Part shown: piece by piece, positions 11,046-23,075 of the stretch
How the letters are laid out: every line of letters begins with the position of its first letter
Numbering within the stretch: position 1 is the stretch's first letter
Origin: Atherix ibis
Taxonomy: Eukaryota > Arthropoda > Insecta > Diptera > Athericidae
Direction of reading: 5' to 3'
Length of the DNA stretch: 64,000 bases
NCBI GenBank assembly: GCA_958298945.1
Contig: OY282609.1
Location: forward strand, 54,594,220 to 54,658,219
Program-made: the position numbers and the translations under genes
Notes under the pieces: model-generated
What the model saw: the letters and a program-made list of their open reading frames with translations, nothing else
What the model was told of the DNA's origin: nothing
Databases searched by the model: none

Positions 11046-11191
11046 TGAGTTCTGTTTTTTTTTGGAAGTTGGTACATCTGTTGTTGATATTCCCTCTAAA
11101 TCTTAGTGTCATAGCTTGACATTTGCAAAAGTTACGTATTCAAGAGTACATATATCTCTGTGTGTGTTGGCGATTTTTTATAATTTTAGAA

Positions 11192-12120
11192 ATGGATTTA
11201 AATTTACACCAACGAACTGCGTAAAAAAACGGATTTAATGGTGCGCGAACGTTGGAAATGTTGGAAAAGTGTTTCGGCAACGATTCTCTAAAGAAAACGA
11301 TCGTTTACTAGTGGCACGAGCGGTTCAAAAGTGGTCGTGAGTCAATCGAAGATAATATACGCAGTAAAGAGACCATCAACATCGAAAACCGACGAAAACA
11401 TTGATAAAGTAAAAGAAATGTTGGTCAATAACCGCAAATTAACCATCAGAGAGATAGCGGAGGACTTGAACATTGCCTATGGATCCATCCAAGACATTTT
11501 GGTTAATGATTTGGGTTTCCGTCATGTAGCAGCAACGTTGGTGCCAAAAGACCTCAATTTCATGTAAAAAAGAGACCGTGTTGACGTCGCAAAAGACATG
11601 ATTTGCGAGGCTGAATCCGATTTCATATTCATCAAAAGGATCGTTACTGGAGACGAGACGTGGGTTTATGAGTACGACACGCAATCCAGACATCAGGTAA
11701 GTGAATGGCATTCACCAAATGAGCCGAGACCAAAAAAAAAACACGCCGTTTTCAGTCAAAAGAGAAGCCAATGCTCACGGTTTTCATGGATTACAACGGT
11801 GTGTGCATCATGAATTTTTGCCAGAATGCCGGAAGAGTATTATTTGGGCGTTATGAGACGTTTGCGTGAAGCAATTCGCCGAAAGAGACCAGAATTATCT
11901 CAAATACCATCCAACAACCACTGAATTCACCTGATTTGGCTCCCTGTGACTTCTCTCTGTTCAATCGAGCTAAAAAACTATTACGGGGAACGCGTTTCAA
12001 CAGCCGAGAGGAAGTAATGGAAAAATCGCAGGAAGCATTGAAAAAATTTTCGAAGATTGGATCAAGCGCTGGCATAAGTGTGTTAAAGTCGATGGGGATT
12101 ACTTTGAAGGGGACGATATA
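11192..12120 (+). pseudogene. Mariner transposase, inactive
   Basis: Begins at ATG 11192 with immediate damage. The recognisable N-terminal part is TLEMLEKCFGNDSLKKTIVY, then HERFKSGRESIEDN, then an open stretch from KTDENIDKVKEMLVNN through LTIREIAEDLNIAYGSIQDI. A stop follows FRHVAATLVPKDLNFM. The first catalytic Asp is present in RIVTGDETWVYEYDTQ. The segment that should carry the second Asp is deleted: KRPELS joins directly to the SPDLAPCDFSLF part, which retains the third Asp in another frame. At least three frame breaks. Its protein resembles the 50567 and 6940 copies but the terminal repeats differ, so it is a separate lineage. Confidence 0.88.
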
Positions 12121-12230
12121 GATTTAAATAAATAAACTTGTATTTTTAAAGTTCCGAATAAATTCCGGTAACTTTTTGATCAAGGTGGTATAACTTGTTT
12201 TCTAAAAAAAAAAAAATAGAATTGATGTTC

Positions 12231-12436
12231 CTGAAGAATCAAGATCAGTTAACTAATTAACTAGAATTAATCGTTCGGAATATTTGTACATTAGCACTAA
12301 TAAGTACTACTGATAAGCTAATGTTAAGATAATTGTTAGGGACCACACCAAGGCATTCTACATTAACGCAGAGACACTACATTTTTCGTGAATTTTAAAC
12401 AATTATGACATCTTCAAATTTTTGAACAAAAATATG
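12231..12436 (+). repeat. Direct repeat C, copy 1
   Basis: About 200 bp beginning near TTAACTAATTAACTAGAATT, matched at 15395-15590 with about 85-90 per cent identity by eye (shared TTAATCGTT, GATAATTGTTAG, GACCACACC, GCAGAGACACT). No coding sense. It starts about 40 bp after the mariner end. Confidence 0.8.
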
Positions 12437-15394
12437 TATACGCAATTTTCTGGCTTAATTATTGCAGAAGCGGCGAGAAATCGTAACGCTTGCATACTTT
12501 TGTGTAGATTTTTTATGTAGACATAAAAATTGTAAAAGCATAATTTTATTCATTTTAGTTCACTAGTTCCAAAGAAAACAACGACTAACAATTTTTATTT
12601 TTTCTACAATCTTTTGATATGAAATGGAATTATATTTAAGGTTTATTATTTATTTTGAAAATATCAAGCGCCTCAATTTTGTAGACGTACGGAGAGTTTT
12701 AAAAAATGCCATTTTCCATGAAAAGTTTTAAAAAATGCATACTTTTACTGTTTATTAAGTTGTTATTTTGATACTTATTGGAAAGTACAAGTGAATGTGT
12801 GATTTTTATCTTTTTTCAAGTATTTACGAAAATGAAGTGTTTTATAAAGAGTTGCTGGTATTTTTACTACATAAATTAATAAAAATTTAGTATATAATGT
12901 GTTTAAATGTCTTTTAATGATTTATTTTGTCCAAAAAGTGGTTAAAAAGTGAACAGTTCGTCATTCAATAAATGTAAACAAATGTGACGTTGACAGTTCA
13001 ATGTTTACCAGAAAATAGTACAGTGCCGGCGTACGTAACGTGAAATAATGCAAAAAATACTTTAATTTCTTTTAATTCTTAATTGAAAAAGTAAATGTAA
13101 CGATCGTATATTCATTTGTTTACAAAATAAATGGTTGCGGAAAAAGTGGATTGTGGCAGCAGCATCGGGTATTCCCAAGAATTAGGACGTTGTGTGCTCG
13201 CTCCATTTTTGAAAACCGGACATTAAAATAAGAGCGAGTAGGAGTAGATTGGAAAGAAATGCTATTCTTTCCGTATTTGGTATATGGAATAGCCATACGG
13301 TAAGTTTTAATACTACAAAATTAAAAATTGCAAAATTATAATGCATCGGGCAACCATCATCAAAACAGGAAGAGGCTGAAAATGAAACAATAAGTTGTAC
13401 GAATATATTTCTATTCTACTTTATTTTATTTCATTTTGAAAAGGACTTCATGTAGGATGCTATTTTTTAGGTCACTCATAGCAGCTGAAAATAAGAGAGC
13501 ATGGAATCAGCTGCAGAAGAGGAAGAATTTAATCCATTATTTTAAAATAGAATACTGCGCTTTATTGTAAATTTCTAAAACTAATTCCATCAAACAACAA
13601 AACCCGTAATATTAAAAAATCGATTTGTTTACGCATAAATTACATCACATATGAAAGTGATTTTAAATGAACCGCTTCAATTGCATACTGACTGAAGTTT
13701 AAAATTTGCCCCCACTGATTTACGCCGTTTCTGTTATTTCGCATGTGTGTGCGCGTTTTACGAATGTTTTGCCAATAAAATTCGGCCACAATTTTTTTTA
13801 TAGAGGCATATGCAGTTCTTCTTTAATCTAAGAAACTTCCAAAGTGAAGGGAAATACGTAGTAAGTACTAAGGTTTATTTGAAAATTTGTTCTTAAATAT
13901 TGACCGTAATAAAAGTACGGCTGAAAAAGCTTTATTAAAAGATAAATGAAAAATTATATTTTTCAAATTACAAAGTTCACATTCTTTTTTAAGGTGCAAT
14001 ATATCCATATATCGTCATATGGTGATGATATAGAATTTTTTTTAGGTTTTTAAATTGAAAAGTAAATTTGAGAACATAATCCCAAATTTGGAAAATTATG
14101 AAATTTGCACATTTCAGTAATGACCCAATAGCTTTATGATCATGTGCTAATAGAGCGTCTAATGAGTCTTTTCTTTCTCTTTTAGTCGCTTTTTACGACA
14201 AAGATAATATTTAAAATTAAAATCAGCATTTCTTTTTAAAAAAAATATTAAATATGCAATATAAAATGTAGTAGCAGAAATAAATTTAAATTACTGTTAA
14301 TGAAAAAAAATCTGACGCTATAGTAGGTACCAGAATCTCACTACTGAATGGAAAAAAAAACATAAAACTAATTAATAGAAAAAATAAATTTTATGAAAAA
14401 CTTCAAATTAAACGAAGTTTTTTAATTTACAAACTAAAAGCTTCCTGTTGGTATTGAAATTGCAAAAGCCCCATTTTTGTCAGGTTGATTTTTTTTTTTT
14501 TGGAACAAAATTTTCTGTACACATCCATCATCCAAACTTAATTATTTATTGTGAATATTCGTAACAAAATATGACCAAAAGTTTTTATATCCTCTCAGAC
14601 ATTCTAAATCTTTCTCCTAAACAACAACAAGAAACCATTTTCACTAAGGTCCTTGCCATAAAAAAAAAATACAACTCCAATAAATTTCGATAAGAACAAA
14701 GCAATAAATTTCAATTTATTTTCGTATACAATTTGTTTAGTTGGCTGGTTGGTGGTTGGTTGGTTATCAACAAAAAAAAAAAAATCTAAATTCCATTTTG
14801 TCAAAGTTTATCAAAAAGCTTATCTATGAAAAGTGTCTTCCAAACAATTTCTACACAAAATAACAATACCAACTGCTACACTTTCAGCAAATGTAAAAGA
14901 AGAAAAATTCTGTTGGCTCCTGGCCCCATTTTATCATCGCCAAACGCAAAGTTAAGTGATTTATTTACAACTTGTCATAGTGGTAATCGCCTTAGGTTGA
15001 CACAGACCACTCTTCGAGTTAATTTATTATAGTTCTCACGTCACTCTCAGAAGGGGATCTTTTCAGATAATTTTTTTTCTATAGCCGAATTTTATTTTCA
15101 CCTGAAGAACATCTGAATTCACAGCCCAAACATCAAATCAGTTTCCAGTATTTTCACAATATTGCTGATTGTTAAAATGAAACATTGGAAAAAAAGTATG
15201 ATTAAAAAAATTGTTGCCGCAAAAATGGATAAATATCCAATTTAGGAAATTTCAATGAAAGCTATACAAAAATAATCCCAAAATGTGTCTTTGTAAACAA
15301 CTTCTTAATCAACACTCCTTATTGAAACAATTTTAGAAGAGAATAAGGCAATAATTTATGGCTCCATCTGAAAATGACAACAGAAGAAATTCTT
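12437..15394. other. Long non-coding stretch
   Basis: AT-rich, with slightly GC-richer patches at 12950-13310 and 14900-15060. A GGTAAGT at about 13300 could be a splice donor but no coding exon supports it. No transposon or RNA gene recognised. Confidence 0.5.
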
Positions 15395-15590
15395 TTAATA
15401 GGAACTAATTAACTGGAATTAATCGTTTGGAATATTTGTACTTTATTTCATAAAATACTACTGGTAAGCTAATGTTTAGATAATTGTTAGAGACCACACC
15501 TAGGCACTCTACATTAATGCAGAGACACTCTACAGATTTCGTGAATTTCATACAATTATGACCAATTCAAATTTTTGAGCAATTAAGTTT
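15395..15590 (+). repeat. Direct repeat C, copy 2
   Basis: Second copy of the repeat at 12231-12436, same orientation, 3.2 kb away. Differences are scattered substitutions and short indels. Confidence 0.8.
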
Positions 15591-16558
15591 TTTTTTTACA
15601 AAATAATAACTGAACGCATGGCAATAATATGATTCTTTGGCTGTAAAATGAAAGGAATGAACTCAATTTAACAGTTGCCATCGCGACTATCTAAACAAAA
15701 ATATTGAAAATTGGATAAAATTCAATAAAAAAAAATCGCCGCAAGAAAAAAAGTTAGCATACAACATTTTAAAGATGGTTTATCGATGAGAGTGGTTTGA
15801 GAGAAGGAAATTGTGGGTGTGGGCAGATTATTCTATCCGCATTCTGAGCAGACTTACTGCTGGAAATACAGGATGATCTTCGAATTCCACCCTCCAGATG
15901 ATCAGCTGCTCGTGATCCAAAAATCTAACGCAGTTCAACAGCCTATTTGATCAACAGATTCTCTTAAAAGGGAAGATCCTGCAATCATATGAAAGTTTTG
16001 AGTTTCTCAATTACCCGTAAGAGGAAGATAGAATCTTTAAAGTAACAATGCTATTCATAAAATGTCTATTCTCACAATGGTTAAAATTTTTGTTAATAGT
16101 AAATGTAATATCTTACGTCCTTTTGGCCGGAACCTTGCTCTATTTCCCCACTATAAGTTTCAGTATGCCAAGAGCAGAAAAAGAGCGAGTCCATGCAGTG
16201 GCAAAACGTTCAGGCTAGCTCGATGGAATATCATCTAATCGAAACTGACCCAAACCTCCTTTCTTGCTATTTTCGAAAAGATCAAATACATCTTATTTTT
16301 TAAAAAAACCAATACTATCCCTTTCCTATATTTTTTTTAAAAAACATTAATCTCCCCCAGCCAGATTGGAGACCTCCCATACCCAGATTGAAGACCATGG
16401 TTGGAAGCAGAGTTGAAAGTGTGCCCGTATTTATTAAATTAAAATACTAAAGTGTATTTATTAAATTTTCCTCTTTGAAAATTTGATTGGAAGAATGAAT
16501 TTTATCTCTTTATCGATAACATGGCCTTATGTTTTTAGATAAAAATCTTAAAAAATTT
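15591..16558. other. Non-coding, unassigned
   Basis: A GC-richer patch at 15780-16220 contains short frames without recognisable motifs; the rest is AT-rich. Could be an old repeat, but I cannot name it. Confidence 0.4.
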
Positions 16559-16616
16559 GTGCCGAGCAGAACAATTTGTGTAAAAAATTATAATTACAAA
16601 TTGTTCTGCTCGGCAC
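16559..16616. repeat. Perfect 21-bp inverted repeat
   Basis: Arms 16559-16579 and 16596-16616 (GTGCCGAGCAGAACAATTTG plus one base, and its complement) with a 16-bp AT spacer. The segment CTGCTCGGCACGTCAGAAA at 16606-16624 is repeated directly at 16632-16650. Confidence 0.88.
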
Positions 16617-16744
16617 GTCAGAAAAAAAAAACTGCTCGGCACGTCAGAAAGTCAATACATATTATTTAGGAATTTTTTTGGCACGCATACTATATGTAAA
16701 AACGATCGCCACCACTGGACAAGGATACTAGCCAATACCAATAC

Positions 16745-17010
16745 TACATCTTTTTCAGATCGTCAAAATTTTGGCTGCATTGCATTCTTATAGGGCAGTC
16801 CGATATTATCAGGAGCTAGACATAGATTGATAGAGATCAAAATCCGCAACCAACGAAGTACTATCATTTTTAACTACATACTTGCCGCTCCTAAATTCAA
16901 TCGTGATCCAAGAAAAGTTCCCCCTTTAATATTTTATAACATACTTATCTGCTCCAAAAAATGTACAAAAACTATCACTTTTCTATCTTACTAACCAAAG
17001 GCCAGTCTAA
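16745..17010 (+). repeat. Direct repeat D, copy 1
   Basis: Shares long blocks with 19568-19800: TTTTGGCTGCA, CGAAGTACTATCATTTTTAA, CCGCTCCTAAA, CTTTAATATTTTAT, TATCACTTTTCT. About 250 bp, no coding sense. Confidence 0.75.
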
Positions 17011-17310
17011 ATTAGTTTGCTCGAAAATTCTAACCATAACTTTGAGGTATTCTCTGTACAAGAAAGTAGTTTTGCCAGCAGGCCCCCCATGTATTCTTCA
17101 AAGAGTTCTGTTCTCAGCTAACTCTTGTCTTAGTCGAAAGGACGATCTTTTGAAGAATTTAGGCCATCTACATGAGGATGGACCATTTCGGAGCCTATTT
17201 AACAACGGCGTTACCGCGATCATCCAAAAATCTTGAGGAAGAACTAAATTTAAGAAATCTAATATTTTTTTAATGCTAACAACAATTCTAGCAATTCTAT
17301 TTAATACAAA
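17011..17310. other. Unassigned block before a B repeat
   Basis: Short open frame of about 90 codons at 16961-17236 without any recognised domain. I do not believe it is a gene. Confidence 0.4.
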
Positions 17311-18200
17311 AACAAAATTATTGATTTTTTCCTATTAAATGAACTACAATGGTAAGAATTTACCTAAAAGCCTTAATGACCACCCTTTAAGTTTGATTTG
17401 GGATAACAGTTATCGAATAATAACAATGTTAAATAATTAACCAATCAGAGTTAGAATTTTGTTGCGATTTCTAACTGCGTTTATCAATGAATTAACAGAA
17501 CATATGAGATGTTCCTCTCTCAAACATAATTTTTGCATCCTACCGATTATGTGTTCCTAGTAGATCGCCACTACTTGTTATATAACATTTTAACACGCTG
17601 GAGCACAAACAACCATTCAATTAATGCGGCCATTTTTGGACAAAAGAGAGTGAGCGGCACAGCCTAAAACGGGAGAGTGAATTTGCGACAAGCTAACAGA
17701 ACGTAGGTAAGAGCAGGAGTAGCTAAACAGCTGTTAGATGGGAGAGGATCATGCCAACCCTTTATTGTGACTTTCGCATGCTCAGAGAAAAAAATGAGTG
17801 GATATGCATTTGAAACGTGAGAGAAAATCACCATCTCTTCTAGTCTATCTCTTTCGAACTTACGTGTATATGCAGTTACGAGTGGATTCTATGCAATTTG
17901 ACATTTTACGGTATGTCGATCGAAAGCAAATTGATTTTTGATACTAGAAGTTACTCGTGGCACATGATTTCAACTGGTTTTTAATGCGTGGCTTTTGTAA
18001 ATAAAATGACAAATTATTTGTTGGATCAAATTCGAAATTTTAGAAACAAGTCTATATAAAATAATCAATCAATAAGTAAAAATACATTTTAGGACGTATT
18101 TGTTTGGTGTCGAAAGACTAAAAGAGCCATAAAAAACATTTGAAAATAATTCTTAAAATTTTCTTGTACAAATAGTTTTGATAAAAATAAATTTCTTTTA
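17311..18200 (+). repeat. B-type repeat, copy 1
   Basis: About 890-bp unit also found at 34754-35646 and 35647-36513. Landmarks in order: TGACCACCCTTTAAGTTTG (about 17377), ACCAATCAGAGTTAG, CTACCGATTATG (17540), GTGAGCGGCACAGCC, CAGCTGTTAGATGGGAGAGG, GTGACTTTCGCATGCTCAGA, TCTATCTCTTTCGAACTTA, TTGACATTTTACGGTATGTC. No open frame. Identity unknown; it shares its core with the A repeats. Confidence 0.8.
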
Positions 18201-18740
18201 TATAAACTAATAATAATACGAACTTATTAAATACTTTATACGCATTTCTTTTTGCATAACAATTTTTTGCAGACGTCTCTAATTTTTAGACTCGAAAAAC
18301 ACATTTTTCAATAATAAAAATCGAAAGAGAAAATATTTGTTATCCCGCTTGCTGTTTGCACCGGAGATGAACAGTGGACTGCTGACATCTCAGTTTCAAA
18401 TAAGAGCTTAGGAATGAGCTTACAAAAAAATTTACCTCCTGACGATTATGTTGACCTGGTGATGTGCTAACATTTCGTCATCACAATTTAACTCAAAAAA
18501 AAAATTATTTTGTGAGAGGAGGCGGAGTTTAAGAGCGGCCTTTAGTAGATTAAGGGAGCGGCTTAAAGTACTGTGGGCTCTGAAACGCGATGAACAGTTA
18601 ATTTTGCAATGGTTTTTGACAGTTTCTAATTTTGTGAAATAAAAAATCTTTGCTTACCTCATTCGGATTTATTGTAAATGAGTACGGTGAGAGTTTTACG
18701 AACGAATTTTCATTCATAAAACTTCGAGAATTTTTACTTT

Positions 18741-18857
18741 CTGATATTTCTGGTGGCCTAGTGAATCGCTAATATTTGTCAATTAGCAGTTTTATTTCAA
18801 GGTTACTAACGCCTGTACAGCTGAGAGGATGAATTAGTTAGAGAAAAGGTCAGTTAA
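18741..18857 (+). repeat. Direct repeat E, copy 1
   Basis: 117 bp nearly identical to 19456-19571, 715 bp away. Contains the identical block TTAGCAGTTTTATTTCAAGG followed by TTACTAACGCCTGTACAGCT and GAGAGGATGAATTAGTTAGA. Confidence 0.88.
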
Positions 18858-19455
18858 GAAACCTTTAAAACACCGGTTTAAAATTATATATCCCAGTTTT
18901 AGAATTTTCTCAAAAAAAAAGTTCTCTATTTTTCTCTATCTGCAATGATATTTAATTGGGATGTAATGACAAAATTATCTAAAATTGATTAAACATTCTG
19001 AAGAAGGCAATTCAAATTTTGTTGACACACTTTTTTTTTAGAGAAAATTGCAAAATTTCACGTCTTTTTAATTTATTGTAAAAAATAGACTACAATTTGT
19101 TTAAATAAATTCTCCAAGAATTCTGACTTTTTGGTAATTTGGTTATACACGTAAATTAAAAACTGCAGTAATTCATGTGAAAATAAGAGTGACAGAGTGT
19201 GAATGTTGACCACTGAGTCCACCTATTTATGGAAAAATTATATCAATAGAGAAAAATAACTGTTTACCTGGAAATTTATAGCAATTTCTTTTCTTTTCAT
19301 TCAGTCTTTAGAATCAGATACTGGGAATCGATTTTGCGGTCAATTTATATTTATTATTTTTATTAGTGAAAATTAACTTTAAGGTGATTGCTATAAATTA
19401 TAATCTCATCGATTGAATGCTATTTTGACAATTCAGTTATAATTTTAAAAAAACT
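18858..19455. other. DNA between the two E repeats
   Basis: AT-rich with no frame or motif that I recognise. Being bracketed by direct repeats it could be the body of a small element, but there is no terminal signature. Confidence 0.4.
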
Positions 19456-19571
19456 CTGATATTTCTGCTGGTCTAGTAAATCTCAAATATTTGCCAATTA
19501 GCAGTTTTATTTCAAGGTTACTAACGCCTGTACAGCTGAGAGGATGAATTAGTTAGAGAAAAAGTCAGTTT
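19456..19571 (+). repeat. Direct repeat E, copy 2
   Basis: Second copy of the 117-bp repeat. It runs directly into repeat D copy 2. Confidence 0.88.
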
Positions 19572-19800
19572 TGGCTGCACGGCATTGTGGTATCTTTTCT
19601 TATTAGACAGTTCGATATCATGGGGAGCTAGACGAAGTACTATCATTTTTAACGACAAACTTCCCGCTCCTAAAACCATTCGTAGCCCATCGAGGGACCC
19701 AAAAAAAAATCCCTCCTTTAATATTTTATCACATACTATTCTGCTCAAAAGAATTTAAGAAAGCTATCACTTTTCTTAAATATTCTACTTACCACAGCCC
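19568..19800 (+). repeat. Direct repeat D, copy 2
   Basis: Second copy of the repeat at 16745-17010, same orientation. Confidence 0.75.
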
Positions 19801-21674
19801 AGTTTCGTTTCCGCACATACAACGAAGTCACCAGCTATATAAAGTGTCGGTTATGGTAATGTATTTAAAAAATCTTCCATACAAACAAACAAAATAAATC
19901 AACGTGTTCGAATATAACTTTGAGCCACTGTATCGGGAAGGTAACAGCGTTCAAAAAAGAAAATTTATTCTGACGGATCTCTTTTTGAATTTACACAACA
20001 AAAATTAAATATTTCAACAAGTTTAGCTTTTATTAAATTAATAAATGGAAAAAATTCTTTTACAAATCTTCGAAAATAGTAATTTTTTTTTTTAAATTGT
20101 ACCAACCAGATTAGATTTGAACGAACCCGTAAGATATCCTCGTCAAATAATATTGAATTTATTAATAATCGTAGAAAAATATGCAAAAAACTGAATGACA
20201 AAACAGAATTGAAAAAATATACACAAAAAAAAATTTAATAAAATGTAGCCTAGAGCAGCCAACCAAGCTAGCCAGGCTAGACTGACAAGATGGATATTTG
20301 GGAAAGTATCAAATCAAAAATGCTTCCAATTCCGGGAAAAAAAACCAATTTAATTAAGGAGAAAAAAATCTACAAAAGGACAAAAATTTGTTTTCCAGCA
20401 AAAAATTTAATCGGATATATAAAAGAATTTTTTCAATGCACCTTTCCAGCATCCACGTAGAAATTAGGAAAACCGAAAAATGAACAAACCACGAATGAAA
20501 TTGAAACAATATTGAATATTTTTTTTTGTGGTTATGGGAAGGGGTTCATTGTGTTTTCAGTTTGTTTTTTTCTCTTTAGAAAAGCACGGGTATTTATTTA
20601 CCAATCGAAACTGATTCCTTATAAACAATTCCATCCTATTCAGAATATGGTATATGAGAAGCATCCATGGCTATGTGTTATTGAGTAACTTTTTCATATT
20701 CTTTAACTCACCCACCACCACATTCTATAAATCGGCTAAAGGACCATCTCTTTAGAGAGAGAGAGAGAGAGAAGATTCATTGTATCATCCTGCATATTTT
20801 CGTAAAAAAAAAATGTTTCGTTGAATTTTCTTTATCTAAATCGGAGAATAAAATAGGAAATTTTGTTGTTCATTGGAAAAATAGATTGTTTGGAAACAAT
20901 GCCACGTAATACATTGAACGGCTGACTGATTCGTTAACGAACACAAACACTCACACAGCACATGAACTAATGAGACTTTTCCATTGAAAAATGGAACACT
21001 AAATTCCCAGCGGCATTTCATCATTCCATCATCATCGTCCGTCCGCCTTTTTAAACCAGTGAGAGAGTGTACACCACGGGAAGAGGGCGTTACACAGTAT
21101 CATGGAAAAAAACCTAATACGGAATGATAGATATTTTGTATTAGATAATAGTCCAAGACAGATAGAGACAAATAATATCCTTTTTCTTCTAATAATATTC
21201 GTAATTTTTTTTCCATTTTTCAGAAATATTTTTACGCAATTTTCTTGCTTTGTTTTCTTGTTTGTTAAGTTCATATTTGCTTAGCGTTGGGACAAAAAAA
21301 AATACCGAATCGAGCCGCCCAGTAAGAAAATAGAAAACTTATCTAAATATTACACGACTACTGGTATCGTTGCTCCATTATTTGTTTTTATTTATTTACC
21401 AAAGAAGATTTATGGGAAAAATTCCCTAATATTTTGTGTATTCAACGAATTATGCTCGAGCACTTTTCTAAGTTGAATTCCAACTGTTTTCGGACCATTT
21501 TGTTTTCCATTTCCTTAACATGTGTCGTTTTCAAATTGTGGTTAATTTTAAGTCTCAAAACAAGGAGTGCTATTTTTTTTCAATATCCTTTATTGTCTAT
21601 CAATTTTCGTTTAAGCAGTATGTACACATATATTTGAAAAAAATATTATTATAATAGGACAATTTTCTTAAGAA
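19801..21674. other. AT-rich non-coding stretch with GA microsatellite
   Basis: A GA dinucleotide run lies at about 20754-20772. Open frames here are short and unlike any known protein. Confidence 0.5.
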
Positions 21675-21712
21675 GTTTTTAATGGATACTCTTCAGAATT
21701 TAGAGATTTCTA
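21675..21712 (+). repeat. Left flanking direct repeat of a nested element
   Basis: About 38 bp (TTAATGGATACTCTTCAGAA, then TTTAGAGATTTCTAC) repeated imperfectly at 23841-23882 on the far side of the element at 21713-23815. It may be an old target duplication or an unrelated tandem remnant. Confidence 0.65.
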
Positions 21713-21804
21713 CAGAGCTTTTCAATAAGTGTGATATGTTTTTATGTTCAAATAAAATAAAAAAGAAATGTCACAGAGCAAAATTTATTGTTTTATTTGA
21801 AGTA

Positions 21805-23073
21805 CGAGAGTCGTTCAATAAGTCCTTAGAAAATCCGAGAAGATTTTTTTTTGTAAGTACTATTATCGACAGGAAAGCTGGCAAAATTTCAGCTCGATCC
21901 ATAGCGTAGGTCAATTTCTATCGTCGATTAAAGTTAACGACATTTATTTGTGCATAACAATAGAAAAAAGCGAGTTTAGGGCTGTCATCAAACATCTCCA
22001 TTTGAAAGGCTTAAGCCCGAAAGAAATCAAAGCCGAGTTGGATACAGTTCATGGCACATCTGCACCTGTGTTTGCGATGGTTTACAATTGGGTGAATGAA
22101 TTTAAACGAGGCCGTTCATCCACAAAAGGTGAACATCGTTCCGGACGCCCAGTTGAGGTGTCTACTCCTGAAATCATCGACAAAATCCACGATCTGATTT
22201 TGAACGATCGGCGAATTAAAGTGCGCGAATTAGTTGAGGCCACGGGCATATCACAAGGTACAGTCGCTTCAATTTTGAAGGAAAAATTGTCTGTGAAGAA
22301 AATTTCGGCAAGATGGGTGCCGCGTTTGCTGTCAGAGGAGAATAAGCGCAATCGTGTAGTGGACTCTGAGGCTATGTTGGCACTCTTTCATCACAATCCT
22401 GCCGAATTCCTTCGCCGATATGTCACTGTGGACGAAACCTGGATACACTACTACATTCCAGAAATGAAGAGACAGTCATCACAGTGGATTTTCAAGGGTG
22501 AACGGGCTCCGAAGAAGGCAAAAACTGTGCCATCGGCCGGCAAGGTGATGGCCACGGTCTTCTGGGATTCGCAGGGCATCATGTTTATCGACTACTTGGA
22601 AAAAGGAAAAACAATAACAGGAGCGTATTACGCGTCGTTATTGCAACGGTTGAGCGAGGAAATCAAAGAGAAACGCCCCCATCTGAAGAAGAAAAAAATC
22701 CTCTTGCATCAGGACAATGCGCGTGTGCACACCTGCGCTGTTTCCATGGCCAAAATTGTGGAATTGAGAATGAAATTGTTGCAGCATCCCGCTCATTCAC
22801 CAGATTTGGCCCCGAGTGACTATTTTCTTTTCCCCAATCTGAAGAAATGGCTTGGCGGACGACGGTTTCCTTCCAACGAGGACGTCATTGCTCAAACGGA
22901 TGAGTATTTTGCAGAACTTCCGAAATCCTATTTTTTGGACGGGATAAAAATTTTGGAAAAACGGTTGGAAAAGTGTATAGAGCTAAAAGGACATTATGTT
23001 AAAAAATAATTTTTTTTTTTTTTAAAAACAGTTTTTTTCCATCTTTTTCTAAGGACTTATTGAACGACCATCG
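21805..23073 (+). mobile_element. Irritans-like mariner, nearly intact
   Basis: 1269 bp, flanked by TA at 21803-21804 and 23074-23075. Terminal repeats of about 28 bp: left CGAGAGTCGTTCAATAAGTC then CTTAGAAAA; right (reversed) CGATGGTCGTTCAATAAGTC then CTTAGAAAA. It contains a complete-length transposase frame. This is the youngest-looking element in the window, and it landed in an older DDE element. Confidence 0.95.
21960..23009 (+). pseudogene. Full-length mariner transposase lacking its ATG
   Basis: 349 codons, open without any stop. Order: N-terminal helix-turn-helix (EKSEFRAVIKHLHLKGLSPK), the GEHRSGRPVEV hinge, the second helix-turn-helix (VRELVEATGISQGTVASILK), the WVPRLL linker, then the DD34D catalytic core: first Asp in VTVDETW, second in HQDNARVH, third in SPDLAPSDYFLF, with 34 residues between the last two. 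The C-terminus is ELKGHYVKK. The spacing and sequence resemble irritans-group (Himar1-like) enzymes. The codon at the usual start is ATA (21960-21962), not ATG; the nearest in-frame ATG is about 40 codons in and would drop part of the DNA-binding domain. So I class it as a pseudogene that is one base from complete. Confidence 0.9.
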
Positions 23074-23075
23074 TA

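Larger units (their letters stand above)
10474..12188 (+). mobile_element. Mariner with a nested LINE insertion
   Basis: Flanked by TA at 10472-10473 and 12189-12190. The terminal repeats read CCACCTTGATGAAAAGG at the left and, reversed, CCACCTTGATCAAAAAGTTA at the right. The 1715-bp span includes a 533-bp LINE fragment and its duplicated target; without these the element is about 1.17 kb. It carries a degenerate transposase in the right two thirds. Confidence 0.87.

Noticed and set aside
13190..13310. GGTAAGT on the plus strand after a GC-richer patch, like a first exon and donor.
   Set aside because: No protein similarity, no upstream promoter signal and the only known gene is on the other strand.
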